DNA from: Amia ocellicauda
Taxonomy: Eukaryota > Chordata > Actinopteri > Amiiformes > Amiidae
Assembly (NCBI RefSeq): GCF_036373705.1
Contig: NC_089868.1
Coordinates: 12,153,020 to 12,217,019 of the forward strand
Length of the DNA stretch: 64,000 nucleotides
Direction of reading: 5' to 3'
Positions 43,381 through 54,247 of the stretch are shown piece by piece. Positions within the stretch are counted from its first letter, which is position 1; each line of letters begins with the position of its first letter. The notes beneath the pieces were generated by a model. The model was not told the DNA's origin and did not search any database. It saw only the letters and a program-made list of their open reading frames with translations. Made by a program: the position numbers and the translations under genes.

Positions 43381-44601
43381 CACTCACCTAAAGGATTATT
43401 AGGAACACCATACTAATACTGTGTTTGACCCCCTTTCACCTTCAGAACTGCCTTAATTCTACGTGGCCTTGATTCAACAAGGTGCTGAAAGCATTCTTTA
43501 GAAATGTTGGCCCATATTGATAGGATAGCATCTTGCAGTTGATGGAGATTTGTGGGATGCACATCCAGGGCACGAAGCTCCCGTTCCACCACATCCCAAA
43601 GATGCTCTATTGGGTTGAGATCTGGTGACTGTGGGGGCCAGTTTAGTACAGTGAACTCATTGTCATGTTCAAGAAACCAATTTGAAATGATTCGACCTTT
43701 GTGACATGGTGCATTATCCTGCTGGAAGTAGCCATCAGAGGATGGGTACATGGTGGTCATAAAGGGATGGACATGGTCAGAAACAATGCTCAGGTAGGCC
43801 GTGGCATTTAAACTATGCCCAATTGGCACTAAGGGGCCTAAAGTGTGCCAAGAAAACATCCCCCACACCATTACACCACCACCACCAGCCTGCACAGTGG
43901 TAACAAGGCATGATGGATCCATGTTCTCATTCTGTTTACGCCAAATTCTGACTCTACCATCTGAATGTCTCAACAGAAATCGAGACTCATCAGACCAGGC
44001 AACATTTTTCCAGTCTTCAACTGTCCAATTTTGGTGAGCTTGTGCAAATTGTAGCCTCTTTTTCCTATTTGTAGTGGAGATGAGTGGTACCCGGTGGGGT
44101 CTTCTGCTGTTGTAGCCCATCCGCCTCAAGGTTGTACGTGTTGTGGCTTCACAAATGCTTTGCTGCATACCTCGGTTGTAACGAGTGGTTATTTCAGTCA
44201 AAGTTGCTCTTCTATCAGCTTGAATCAGTCGGCCCATTCTCCTCTGACCTCTAGCATCAACAAGGCATTTTCGCCTACATGACTGCCGCATACTGGATGT
44301 TTTTCCCTTTTCACACCATTCTTTGTAAACCCTAGAAATGGTTGTGCGTGAAAATCCCAGTAACTGAGCAGATTGTGAAATACTCAGACCGGCCCGTCTG
44401 GCACCAACAACCATGCCACGCTCCAAATTGCTTAAATCACCTTTCTTTCCCATTCAGACATTCAGTTTGGAGTTCAGGAGATTGTCTTGACCAGGACCAC
44501 ACCCCTAAATGCATTGAAGCAACTGCCATGTGATTGGTTGGTTCGATAATTGCATTAATGAGAAATTGAACAGGTGTTCCTAATAATCCTTTAGGTGAGT
44601 G
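43381..44601 (-). mobile_element. Complete DD36E Tc1/mariner element (Incomer-like), 1221 bp
   Basis: The ends CACTCACCTAAAGGATTATT and AATAATCCTTTAGGTGAGTG are perfect inverted repeats, flanked by TA on both sides. A single intact transposase gene fills the interior. The size, short ends and D-D spacing fit the DD36E Incomer group described in animals (recalled). It sits in an intron of the CLCA relic. Confidence 0.92.
43413..44453 (-). CDS. Intact DD36E Tc1/mariner transposase, 346 aa
   Basis: Cut-and-paste DNA transposase that binds the terminal inverted repeats and inserts at TA. Residues 1-50 form the first helix-turn-helix (SISQSAQLLGFSRTTISRVY). A second DNA-binding region follows, with RR/RP residues near 117-121. 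The catalytic triad is Asp155 (AWSDESRF), Asp246 (FQQDNAPCH) and Glu283 (SPDLNPIEHLWD). Thirty-six residues separate the last two, against 34 in Sleeping Beauty-type Tc1. The frame has no stop and the length is full, so the protein could be active. A second copy at 51105-52146 differs by a 1-nt insertion and a few substitutions. Confidence 0.93.
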   Translation of the reverse strand: MGKKGDLSNLERGMVVGARRAGLSISQSAQLLGFSRTTISRVYKEWCEKGKTSSMRQSCRRKCLVDARGQRRMGRLIQADRRATLTEITTRYNRGMQQSICEATTRTTLRRMGYNSRRPHRVPLISTTNRKKRLQFAQAHQNWTVEDWKNVAWSDESRFLLRHSDGRVRIWRKQNENMDPSCLVTTVQAGGGGVMVWGMFSWHTLGPLVPIGHSLNATAYLSIVSDHVHPFMTTMYPSSDGYFQQDNAPCHKGRIISNWFLEHDNEFTVLNWPPQSPDLNPIEHLWDVVERELRALDVHPTNLHQLQDAILSIWANISKECFQHLVESRPRRIKAVLKVKGGQTQY

Positions 44602-45610
44602 TACATGCTAATCTTATGGCTGGTGTTTACTATGTTCTGTTTAAGACTTTGTCCATTGCCTTTGCAGGAGTTATATATTCTATGTAGGGTGTTTTGTAAT
44701 CTCCTAGGTACATCTTATTATCCTCCACTTATGATTTAGATATAGATACATCCGTCTCAGTGTTAATTGATTTCAATATTACAATAATGCTTTAAGGACT
44801 TACAATCATGCTTCCTGACACATCCAGCACCAAGCACATTTCTCTCTGTCCCTTCTGTAACACTGTGAACTGGGGTGCAGGAGGAGGGGTGACCAAAACA
44901 CCAGAGTTCCTGAAGTCCTCAGAGCTGCCAATCACACTCCATACACTTCTGTAGTTGCACATTCTGTTCTGCATGTTCTGGGCTTCCGTGTTATGTCTTT
45001 TGTCATTACAGAATCCAGTTATCTATAAAATACAAGCATTAGTGTACCTGCAATTTCTATTCACGTCTGTGCTAAAATTTCAAATTGTACACCGGAGCAT
45101 ACAGCTTTGAAAGTTGTCCAATTCGTTAGTTGTTGGGCATCTCTACTCGACTGACTGGGAATGATAGAGAACACTGAGCTATACTACCCAAAGAGGAAGT
45201 AATAAATGTTAATTGAAAACAAGGAATGATATTGGACAGATATTTTGTTTCTTGAGGACTTGTCAAATATCACACATGTAGATTGGTATGAGAACATTTA
45301 AAACTTAGTTTTACTACTTACAGCAGGCAGGCTCTTGATTATTTTCTGGGAAAAACTGGCAGATTGCATTGGGTAACCAGTAGCTGGGTCAATGGAGCAC
45401 TGCCGCACAGAATTGCCACAGGGGACACCTATGGTGCTTTTGAGATCTTTGAAACACCTGAAAAAATGTGCAATTTTTAAATATGAATTTCATATTTTAA
45501 ATGGTAATTTATATGAATACCATAATAATTAAGAGCAAAACCATATCGAAAGCAAATCAATTATAAGTTAGTCATGTTTTGAGTATCAAATTACTTACTA
45601 TATTGGTTAT

Positions 45611-46136
45611 TGTCACGATTACCCTTGGGGGCACGGGAACAGGGGATCCCAGTGCAGTGCTGGATCGCGGGATGGTCGGACAGGCGTGGGTTGGGTACCA
45701 GCAAAGCAAGGCAAACAAGGGCTGAGCGAAGACGAGGTTGTGGTAACAGGCGTTGGTCGTGGGATCAGGCGTACAGACAGGCAAAGGCAAGACGGAGTCG
45801 TGGTCGGGAAGACAGGCAGGAAGTCAAGGGAACATGGGAAATCCAAGGCACAAAGAGGACAGGGATACGTGACCAAGACTGGAACAGGCACTGGGACAAG
45901 GCTAGGGATTGCAGTTGGAACTGACAACACTTCGCCCCGACGGAGGGAAGTGAGGGGATTATAAGGGAAGCAGGAACCAGGCTTGGGATGTGCAGGGCGA
46001 ATGGGAACAGCGGGATAGAACAGGAGTGCACATGGGTGACCGGAATGTTAATAGACAGAGTGACGAGAGCAGGGAGAAGGCAGGGAAATGGCGGCCCCTA
46101 GTGGGGATAGAGGGGGAGCGCTAGGGGACCATGACA
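45611..46136. repeat. Solo LTR, 526 bp
   Basis: It starts TGTCACGATTACCC and ends GGGGACCATGACA, flanked by GTTAT on the left and GCTAT on the right (an aged 5-bp target duplication). GC-rich and without coding content. It inserted in the intron between the HExxH exon and the next exon of the CLCA relic. Confidence 0.65.
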
Positions 46137-47027
46137 GCTATAGACTTATATAACTATTGCAATATTATGATGAATAGGAATGTAGTGTAATTAAAGTGTA
46201 ATACTGTAATACAAATGTGTATGTTTCATTAATATATATATATAAACACAATCATTATTATGTATACATACAGTACATTAAACTATAATGTATTGAAGCT
46301 TTAACTAAAATAGTTTAAAAATACCTTGTTGCTTCTCTTTTGATATGTAAAATGGCATTTGCTGGTTGTATTCATCATAGACCCCCATCTCAGATGAGCC
46401 CATTCGTGTATAAAGACATGAAGACACTGTATACACACTTCACCTATCTTACAATGTCATGTTAATATGGTAAACATTGTTTTATAGCACTCGAATAAAC
46501 ATTTACATTAATAAGCAAGTTGTTATTTTTCTTTAATGATATTTTGCTGGCAGGCTGAAAAGGATGGAATTTAGAAACAGGAAGAGGTCATGAACTATTA
46601 CTCTCCAATTAAACACATTGTTTCAGAGAATCGGTAGTTTAAGCATATATATATATTATTTTATAAAAACTTAAATAAATGCTAAATCTCAATTCTTAAA
46701 GAATATATATTTATCATTTGATATTTTTTTTAGCAAATTAAATATATAGCTAACATGCACATACAGTCCTGCCCATCTGGTGCAGGTCAGCCTCTCACAG
46801 CAGTGAGGGCGGTATTTCAGTAAACTGTACAATTTGAGCTGCGTTTTAGTGCATCGTCGGGGCATCAAATTGTCCGACTCTGTTTTCGTGATGTGGTCAG
46901 TGAATCTAGTGGTCACTGATCCACTGAGTGGAGACTCTCTCCAAAGTAAAAAGCAAAAGCAGCCCAGTAAAAACTGAATAAAAAAAATCACAGAACTGCG
47001 GATGGGGCAGGAAGGGTCAGGGCAGAG

Positions 47028-47036
47028 CTTTATATA
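47028..47036 (-). promoter_or_regulatory. TATA box on the minus strand
   Basis: TATATAAAG in CAGTATATAAAGCTCTG is a strong TATA box. It lies about 600 bp upstream of the first recognised exon of the CLCA relic and just downstream, on that strand, of the minisatellite. It may be the relic's promoter, but no signal-peptide exon follows convincingly. Confidence 0.4.
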
Positions 47037-47142
47037 CTGTGAGTGGTCAGAGGACCAACAAGCCCAGGGTGTGAAGTAGTAAACTCACAGAGAGCCATTT
47101 CCCCCTTTGATAAGCTGGCACACAATCCCATCAGCATAATGG

Positions 47143-47424
47143 CCTGGCTCCATGTGTCCTCTTCACAGTGTCTGTGGCCTGGCTCAGTGTGTCCTCTTCA
47201 CAGTGTGTCCTCTTCACTGTGTCTGTGGCCTGGCTCAGTGTGTCCTCTTCACAGTGTCTGTGGCCTGGCTCAGTGTGTCCTCTTCACAGTGTGTCCTATT
47301 CACAGTGTCTGTGGCCTGGCTCTGTGTGACCTCTTCACAGTGTCTGTGGCCTGGTTCAGTGTGTCCTCTTCACAGTGTGTCCTATTCACAGTGTCTGTGG
47401 CCTAGCTCAGTGTGTCCTCTTCAC
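47143..47424. repeat. Higher-order minisatellite, 35/51-bp alternating units
   Basis: A 35-bp unit (CCTGGCTCAGTGTGTCCTCT then TCACAGTGTCTGTGG) alternates with a 51-bp version carrying a 16-bp internal extension. This gives three full 86-bp blocks (47143-47400) and a 24-bp partial unit. Confidence 0.9.
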
Positions 47425-47471
47425 TCTTTAGTTCAAAACACAAAGAAATGCATGTCATTAATCCACAGCAG

Positions 47472-47613
47472 CTAGCAGTGGACAAATGCAGAATGTATTG
47501 AAAGCAAGGAATGAGTGAACTTTGAATAAGATTTGAGCAGACGTTTGCAGTCGCCCTGGAAGCGCAATCCCTGCTCTGCCTCCCCGTCCGACTTGAAGAA
47601 GGAGCCTCGGCCT
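47472..47613 (-). CDS. Candidate terminal exon, gene unknown
   Basis: After an acceptor (CATCGCTCCACAG), the minus strand is open for 46 codons. It starts GRGSFFKSDGEAEQGLRFQG, followed by DCKRLLKSYSK and a stop. The GC-rich, well-biased first half looks coding; the second half does not. No upstream exon was found. It could be a fragment of a captured gene. Confidence 0.3.
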
Positions 47614-47945
47614 CTGTGGAGCGATGAGGACAAGTATGAAAAATAATTATTAAAGCTGTTATACAGTTTAATGGTTAGATTATGCCTTAACTTAGATATG
47701 TGCAATACCAAAAAAACTAAACGTTGACTTTTTATGCACCAAAAACATGTAATTCTTTAACAAATTCGCCATCTTGGATTTTCTTAACCTAGTGTAATTA
47801 AAAAGACGTTTTAAAATGTACTAAAAGTAAACGTATAAATAACGACCACATTTATCATAGTACAAGACTCTTGTCTAACATTTGGATGGGATAGTTGATG
47901 CATTTGTATCGATTTGTATGAAACAACACATACATTGTCAAATGG

Positions 47946-48362
47946 TATGATTTAGAGCATCTACAAAACTGCAGCTCTTGTGGGGTGTTCCCGGTCTGCG
48001 GTGGTCAGTACCTATCAAAAGTGGTCCAAGGAAGGAAAAGCGGTGAACCGACGAAATGGGCGGCCAAGGTTCATTGATGCACTTGGGGAGCAAAGGCTGG
48101 CCCATGTGGTCCGATCCAACAGACGAGTTACTGTAGCTCAAATTGCTGAAAAAGTTAATGCTGATTCTGATAGAAAGGTGTCAGAACACACAGCGCATCG
48201 CAGTTTGTTGCGTATGGGGCTGCGTAGCCGCAGACAAGTCAGGGTGCCCATGCTGACCCCTGTCCACTGCTGAAAGCGCCTACAATGGGCATGTGAGCAT
48301 CAGAACTGGACCACGGAGCAATGGAAGAAGGTGGCCTGGTCTGATGAATCTCGATATATCAT
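47946..48362 (+). pseudogene. Tc1-type transposase fragment, N-terminal half
   Basis: The plus strand encodes helix-turn-helix regions (RSAVVSTYQKWSKEGKAVNR, RVTVAQIAEKVN), then RSRRQVRVPMLTP, a stop at 48271-48273, and in the same frame WKKVAWSDESRYI with the first catalytic Asp. It ends abruptly at 48362. It belongs to a different family from the DD36E copies and is dead. Confidence 0.8.
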
Positions 48363-48419
48363 ATGAAATGTAAATTTGTAAATTTGATATCTATATATCA
48401 ACATTATTCAGCGTGAAGA

Positions 48420-48790
48420 ATCCCCTTTTTAATTACTTGTAACAGAAATCAGACTGTAGAGTAGATTGAATCAAACACAGTCTTTAGTCAAGCTGCTTGG
48501 AGAAAGTAAAACACACACACACACAGTTCTCTGTCCTTACTTCCCTAAAATCATAGAGCTTGTATGATGTTATATACATACTGCGCTATCCTGGACAGGG
48601 TGAGTTTGAACCAATGAGGGGGAGACAACTCCCTATCTTATGATATCCTCACTATCTTCCTGATTAAGCTTAAAACAATGTTTTCTAGTTTATGCCCAAA
48701 TATGGAGACATATGTAGCCATTTTGTTATTTATATTCCACACATATCTAACGCATGTCTAGATAGGCAAAGGGGGGTCGTGTGCCCATTT
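48420..48790 (-). repeat. Possible LTR-like block
   Basis: ACAGAAATCAGACTGTAGAG and AAACACAGTCTTTAGTCAAG parallel the start of the block at 52840 (TCAGAAATCAGACTCAAGAT, AAACAGAGTCTTTATTTACG). Orientation and ends are uncertain. Confidence 0.35.
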
Positions 48791-48799
48791 CCCCATCTT

Positions 48800-51065
48800 C
48801 TTGTGGTTTTACTAGAACATATGTTCTGTACTAAATTTGTATTGTGAGTCTGCAGAGAGATGCATCTGGTACAAACCGGTAGAAGCTGGTTTGCTCTTTG
48901 GTAACCTCATGTACGGACGAGGAATTTGGGGCCTCTTCAAGCTCAACATGTTTTTGTAACTAGAGTACAACTCCAAGTATGTATTGCTCTTGTTTAAATG
49001 GTTTGTTAAACCCAATTTCCAGGGTAATGACCCCCTCTGAATTTTAGCCTTTTCACACTTCTTGGATATCAAAACCAGATGTTTGGGAAGCAGGGTATCT
49101 TTAATTCCAGCGTCTGTATTGACATGGATCCATCATGGCAGAGACACAAAGTAAGAGCTGTTGTAATGTAGCCAGGTGTAATACTAAACTAAAACAGATC
49201 TATCTGTGATTTCCCGATTTCCCAATTAGGGAACAACTTAAAAGAATATATCATATTGATCATCAGTTGAACTCCCTAGTTTCTGTGATCTGGTGTGAGT
49301 GAGGTAGCTTATTCTTCCTCATGCACCTGTAGCACTCGACTCTCGCTGCCACATCGTGGGCACGGTTTCGTGTTTTGCCCACAACAAAAACAGGTTAAGC
49401 CACCTTTGACCAAGAATGTGTGAGGAGGCTAACTTTTTAGAATCTTAATGTTTATACCCAACTGTCAGACTGGCAATAAACTAGTCGAACTATCAAAATA
49501 AGATGATCTGAACTGTCAAATTACAGTTGTGTAGGATCTTGATCATTGTCATGTAAAAAATGAATTATTCATGATTTGAGAATTCAATTAAACTTATTAG
49601 GTATTATTACAGTATATTTGTATTACAATAAATGTTACATTAAACCATATTAATATTATACTGTATGTATTTGACTTTCTTCCATTAACCCACTTATAGG
49701 TAACAGTACAGACAATACATCAAGTGAGGATCCTAAAGGATTGTAAAGGATCCGACAAGATTCTGTCAAGATTTTTATCTGTGAATCCAAGGAAGCAGGG
49801 TGTTGTAGGAGGGTTGTCTGAATGTGGCTTTACAAACAAGGCATCAGTACATAAGTACTTCCTAAATACTAAATACTTACATAACATATTCAATGTGACT
49901 GAATTGTAGTTTGTTATTAGGCAAAAAAAATATTCTGGACAGGATTATGGCCAGGATCAATCACATCGCTGGGGAGTTTTTTCCAGATTGTGACGCCTCT
50001 CTGTGTGAAGAAGTGTCTCCTGTTTTCTGTCCGTGTGTCCCTGCTGATGTGGAAAAGCTCCTCTGGTTTGATGGTGAAAAGGTTCAGTTCCCTCAGTCTC
50101 TCAGTAGGACATTCCCTTCAGACCTGGAATAAGTCTGGCTGTTTTATTGACTGTTCCTTTCCTTTACCACTGTTTATTATTTACGTGTGTTTCTTGATGT
50201 AATCGAATTATTGAGTGCTGTGTGTTTTATCACTAACCATGGTCCTCTGCCCTTCGCCAAGCACCTGTCCCTGATCACAGGTGCCCCCCAAAGCTGGACT
50301 GCTCTCACCTGTTCTCTGGCCCTGTGAGAGGGAGCTGACCAGTGAAAAGGGGAATGGAGTCAGACGGAAAGGAGACACACTGGGTCCGCAGTCTGTGAGA
50401 AGCTGAGCGCAAGAGCCAGTCGAGACGCAGAAGAGCGCTGCAGGGGGAACGGCGCAAGCTGCAGCAATTGGTAATAGACTTGACTCCCTGTTCCTGTATC
50501 TATTTCCTGAGGTCCCCTACTAGTGTTCTTAATACAAGAACAGGGGGGAAAGAATAAAATGCACCTTTCTGGTTAATTTAGAGATTCAAAAGTAGTCAAG
50601 AAAGTTGTTGACTTTTAACTTGATATCACACTTCAGTGTTTGTTTTAAAAGCATCAAGTCTTTATTTGGCACAATCTGGCATTACGAAAATGTGCTGAGG
50701 AGGGCCGCCCAGAGATGCACTCCAAGCAGTGGTGTCTGTTCACACAGGAGGGGTCCTCCAGTGCCCTGCACAGGTGGTCTGGCCCCAGGCGTGTGGTGCA
50801 GGAGGCGTGGCCATCCTCCGGGGGCAGGGTGAGGTGGCCGCATGTGGAACCATGTGCCGCAAGAGCGTGCCCTCTCCCTGACTGGGGTCTGCTGTGTGTG
50901 CACCTTGGGACGCAGGCAGGAGCCCAGTTGCCTGAGGGTGGACAGCGGGTCCATGACAATTCATCCCGTGACAATTTGTCCCTGTCAATTTGCCCCCATC
51001 ATTACATGTTCTCCACTTGATCATTTGTAACCAAATTATTGTAGAGCCATAGAACACATATATGT
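48800..51065. other. No gene recognised; one degenerate repeat
   Basis: 49960-50140 (TCTGTGTGAAGAAGTGTCTC ... CTCAGTCTCTCAGTAGGACA) resembles an interspersed repeat seen in other vertebrates, family not placed. 50690-50950 is GC-rich with open frames on both strands but has no splice-supported exon. Confidence 0.35.
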
Positions 51066-51072
51066 GTATATA

Positions 51073-52294
51073 CACTCACCTAAAGGATTATTAGGAACAC
51101 CATACTAATACTGTGTTTGACCCCCTTTCGCCTTCAGAACTGCCTTAATTCTACGTGGCATTGATTCAACAAGGTGCTGAAAGCATTCTTTAGAAATGTT
51201 GGCCCATATTGATAGGATAGCATCTTGCAGTTGATGGAGATTTGTGGGATGCACATCCAGGTCACGAAGCTCCCGTTCCACCACATCCCAAAGATGCTCT
51301 ATTGGGTTGAGATCTGGTGACTGTGGGGGCCAGTTTAGTACAGTGAACTCATTGTCATGTTCAAGAAACCAATTTGAAATGATTCGACCTTTGTGACATG
51401 GTGCATTATCCTGCTGGAAGTAGCCATCAGAGGATGGGTACATGGTGGTCATAAAGGGATGGACATGGTCAGAAACAATGCTCAGGTAGGCCGTGGCATT
51501 TAAACGATGCCCAATTGGCACTAAGGGGCCGAAAGTGTGCCAAGAAAACATCCCCCACACCATTACACCACCACCACCAGCCTGCACAGTGGTAACAAGG
51601 CATGATGGATCCATGTTTCTCATTCTGTTTACGCCAAATTCTGACTCTACCATTTGAATGTCTCAACAGAAATCGAGACTCATCAGACCAGGCAACATTT
51701 TTCCAGTCTTCAACTGTCCAATTTTGGTGAGCTTGTGCAAATTGTAGCCTCTTTTTCCTATTTGTAGTGGAGATGAGTGGTACCCGGTGGGGTCTTCTGC
51801 TGTTGTAGCCCATCCGCCTCAAGGTTGTACGTGTTGTGGCTTCACAAATGCTTTGCTGCATACCTCGGTTGTAACGAGTGGTTATTTCAGTCAAAGTTGC
51901 TCTTCTATCAGCTTGAATCAGTTGGCCCATTCTCCTCTGACCTCTAGCATCAACAAGGCATTTTCGCCCACAGGACTGCCGCATACTGGATGTTTTTCCC
52001 TTTTCACACCATTCTTTGTAAACCCTAGAAATGGTTGTGCGTGAAAATCCCAGTAACCGAGCAGATTGTGAAATACTCAGACCGGCCCGTCTGGCACCAA
52101 CAACCATGCCACGCTCAAAATTGCTTAAATCACCTTTCTTTCCCATTCAGACATTCAGTTTGGAGTTCAGGAGATTGTCTTGACCAGGACCACACCCCTA
52201 AATGCATTGAAGCAACTGCCATGTGATTGGTTGGTTAGATAATTGCATTAATGAGAAATTGAACAGGTGTTCCTAATAATCCTTTAGGTGAGTG
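51073..52294 (-). mobile_element. Second DD36E Tc1/mariner element, 1222 bp
   Basis: Same termini and TA flanks as the element at 43381-44601, in the same orientation and nearly identical along its whole length. It is one base longer because of a T insertion at about 51617. It lies directly next to a (TA)n tract. Confidence 0.92.
51105..52146 (-). pseudogene. DD36E transposase with one frameshift
   Basis: Frame 52146-51619 gives the N-terminal 176 or so residues, including the helix-turn-helix and the first Asp (AWSDESRFLL). A single extra T (ATGTTTCTC against ATGTTCTC in the other copy) then shifts the frame. The rest, from MDPSCLVTTV on, with QQDNAPCH and NPIEHLWD, is open in the next frame. 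Otherwise it is full length, so this is a very recent inactivation or an assembly artefact. Confidence 0.9.
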
Positions 52295-52308
52295 TATACT
52301 AGGCAGGC

Positions 52309-52316
<8 letters not shown>

Positions 52317-52364
<48 letters not shown>
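52317..52364. repeat. (TA)n microsatellite
   Basis: About 24 TA units. A similar tract lies at 53322-53364 and bounds the LTR-like segment between them. Confidence 0.9.
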
Positions 52365-52368
<4 letters not shown>

Positions 52369-52839
52369 AGCAAAGTGCATGGCCATGTAGTGGATGGGCG
52401 CTATTATAGGAGCTACAAACTACAAAATCATAGCTGCTAAAAAAACTACATTCCCCAAGAAGCATCCAGGTCCTTTGTTTCCAAAGGGCAGCAGACTCAC
52501 CTGTCAGGCATTAAGGGCTAATGCAATGCCTATATAAAGTGATCTCTGCTCCTGGAAAGGTGTGGTAGTAGGAGGACACTGTGTGTGAGAGTTTGTGTGT
52601 TGTTTGGAAGACAAAAGGATAGACCTTACTGCGTATGACCCTTGCTTGTTGGGACTTTCTTTCTGGCGTGATATATATTGTTTGGAGGAGGAACTTATTT
52701 TGGTGTACTGAACTTTGGACTGGCTATTGGAATATGAGACTTGTGCTTTATAAGGCAGAAATTATAGACATAGACCCAGGTAACCCAGAAACCGCTTTGA
52801 ACAGACAGTTTCTGAAGAATCCCCTAAGTTATTTTCAGA

Positions 52840-53319
52840 AATCAGACTCAAGATGTTTCAATTAAACAGAGTCTTTATTTACGAGCGCTCGGAAGGAAGA
52901 TCGACTGGTGACACGCAGGTATTTGTCTCAACTTCCTTAAAGAGTTCAGAGAGCATACAGTTTTATACACACACAGTCCTGTGTCTCTAACCAATGGTAG
53001 GGGACTACACCCGTATATTTTGGGTGCCAGCCCACCGAATAAGAGAATGATATCAAGGCAAATAATCTATGGCACAAACAAACATATATCTAGTACATCT
53101 TGTCTTCACAGCTTTGCAGAGCCCCCCCTTAAACGGGAAGGAAGCTGACTCATTTCAATATGTTTACAACAGAGGCAGAGAGAGAGAGAAGGGGGTTAAG
53201 GGTGGTCTTAGTTCTATTTTAGTTGTTTCTCATTTAATCTTTGAGATGCTTCTAGAGGCTTCTACAGTATCCTTCCTGCTCAAGAGTGTGTAAGAAGCAC
53301 CTGAGGGAGCCTCTTTGTC

Positions 53320-53320
<1 letters not shown>
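52840..53320 (-). repeat. LTR-like block, minus orientation
   Basis: The minus strand has TGTGTATAAAACTGTATGC (about 52968-52950), then TAAATAAAGACTCTG (about 52880-52866) and CCGAGCGCTCG, matching the plan of 41780-42370. No internal genes. Confidence 0.35.
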
Positions 53321-53373
<53 letters not shown>

Positions 53374-53418
53374 TATACACACAGACACACAACTATTTTG
53401 TATTATTTATTATAATGT

Positions 53419-53775
53419 GTTTTTAATTGATACATTAATTTGAGACTATAACCCCAATAATTAAGTTTTATAGAATTAGTCAGAACAGCTGTCAGCAAAG
53501 GCTGCAGGCTACTTAAAGCAGGTTTCACATTAAAGTTGTATAGCAGTTGCTACAGTGGTTGGAGAACAGCATTGTGAACTTGGTGATCTGGGTTTGATTC
53601 CTGATCAGTACTTGTTAATTTCCTGGAGTTAAATGTTATCAGAGTAGAATGAACAAATACAAGGCTTTTGAAAATACAGTGCTACATATGGAGGGTCAGT
53701 CCTTCTGACAAATATAATTTATTAATTTGTTTATTTTTTCACTTACACGTTAAATTCAGTGCATATGTGGATTCC

Positions 53776-53828
<53 letters not shown>

Positions 53829-54247
53829 ATTGATTTCTTACATTGCTTGGTTAAATTCGAATAATGATCCAGTCTAACTGGATATTAATGAGTGAATTTG
53901 CCTCGCTGTCTGATTTGCTACTAGTTCATGTTACCTGAACCATGTTATTGAAACAAAATTCTAATTAGGAGAATTTAAAATCTGTATTAATCACCTTGTA
54001 ATTATTCGTTTTACTCTGATACCGTTTAACTCAAGGAAATTAATTTAAAAAAAAAATACAAATCAGGAATCAAACCCAGATCACCAAGTTCACAGTGCTG
54101 TTCTCTAGCCACTGTACCAACTGCTCTACAACTTTAACATGAATCCTGCTTTAAGTAGTCTGCAGCCTCGCTGCCGGCTGTTCTGACTAATTCCATAAAA
54201 CTTAATTATTGGGGTTATAGTCTCAAATTAATGTATCAATTAAAAAC
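53419..54247. mobile_element. Foldback element with tRNA-like (SINE-like) sequence in its arms
   Basis: The left arm (53419-53665) and right arm (53993-54247) are inverted copies, starting GTTTTTAATTGATACATTAA and ending with the complement. Each arm contains GTGGTTGGAGAACAGC (right arm: GTGGCTAGAGAACAGC) and GGGTTTGATTCCTGA, which look like degenerate polymerase III A and B boxes. The central part holds a (TTA)n tract (53777-53826). Confidence 0.75.

Larger units (their letters stand above)
42412..46426 (-). pseudogene. CLCA-family (calcium-activated chloride channel regulator) relic
   Basis: CLCA proteins are secreted or membrane-associated self-cleaving metalloproteases that modulate chloride channels. 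Exons seen: 46426-46325 with the zinc motif HEWAHLRWG and, one frame over, VYDEYN; 45457-45322 (VRQCSIDPATGYPM); 45022-44804 (CNYRSVWSVIGSSEDF, then the VWA start CLVLDVSGSM with the MIDAS DxSxS); 42626-42412 (GIVQFHSVG, ALPTRASGGT). The last three have clean splice borders. The first has a 1-nt deletion in a GGGGG run that splits HEWAHLRWG from VYDEYN. No N-terminal signal exon and no exons after the middle of the VWA domain were found before kinase copy B. The long intron (44803-42627) carries an intact Tc1 element. It is most likely a pseudogene; an assembly error in the G run is the alternative for the frameshift. Confidence 0.8.

Noticed and set aside
43801..44533. Plus-strand frames over the DD36E element (and their twins at 51787-52226)
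   Set aside because: Shadows of the minus-strand transposase gene.
47143..47424. CRISPR-like array of spaced repeats
   Set aside because: Units are contiguous tandem copies without unique spacers, and the genome is eukaryotic.
47043..47475. Two overlapping plus-strand frames with repeated Cys/Val motifs
   Set aside because: They are read-through of the 35/51-bp minisatellite; the 86-bp period is not a multiple of three, so every frame cycles through the repeat.
50605..51075. Overlapping open frames on both strands in a GC-rich patch
   Set aside because: Openness follows from GC content. No frame shows a coherent domain or splice borders.
53545..53615. tRNA gene candidates in the foldback arms
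   Set aside because: The boxes are degenerate, no cloverleaf can be drawn, and the sequence is part of a repeat present in both arms.
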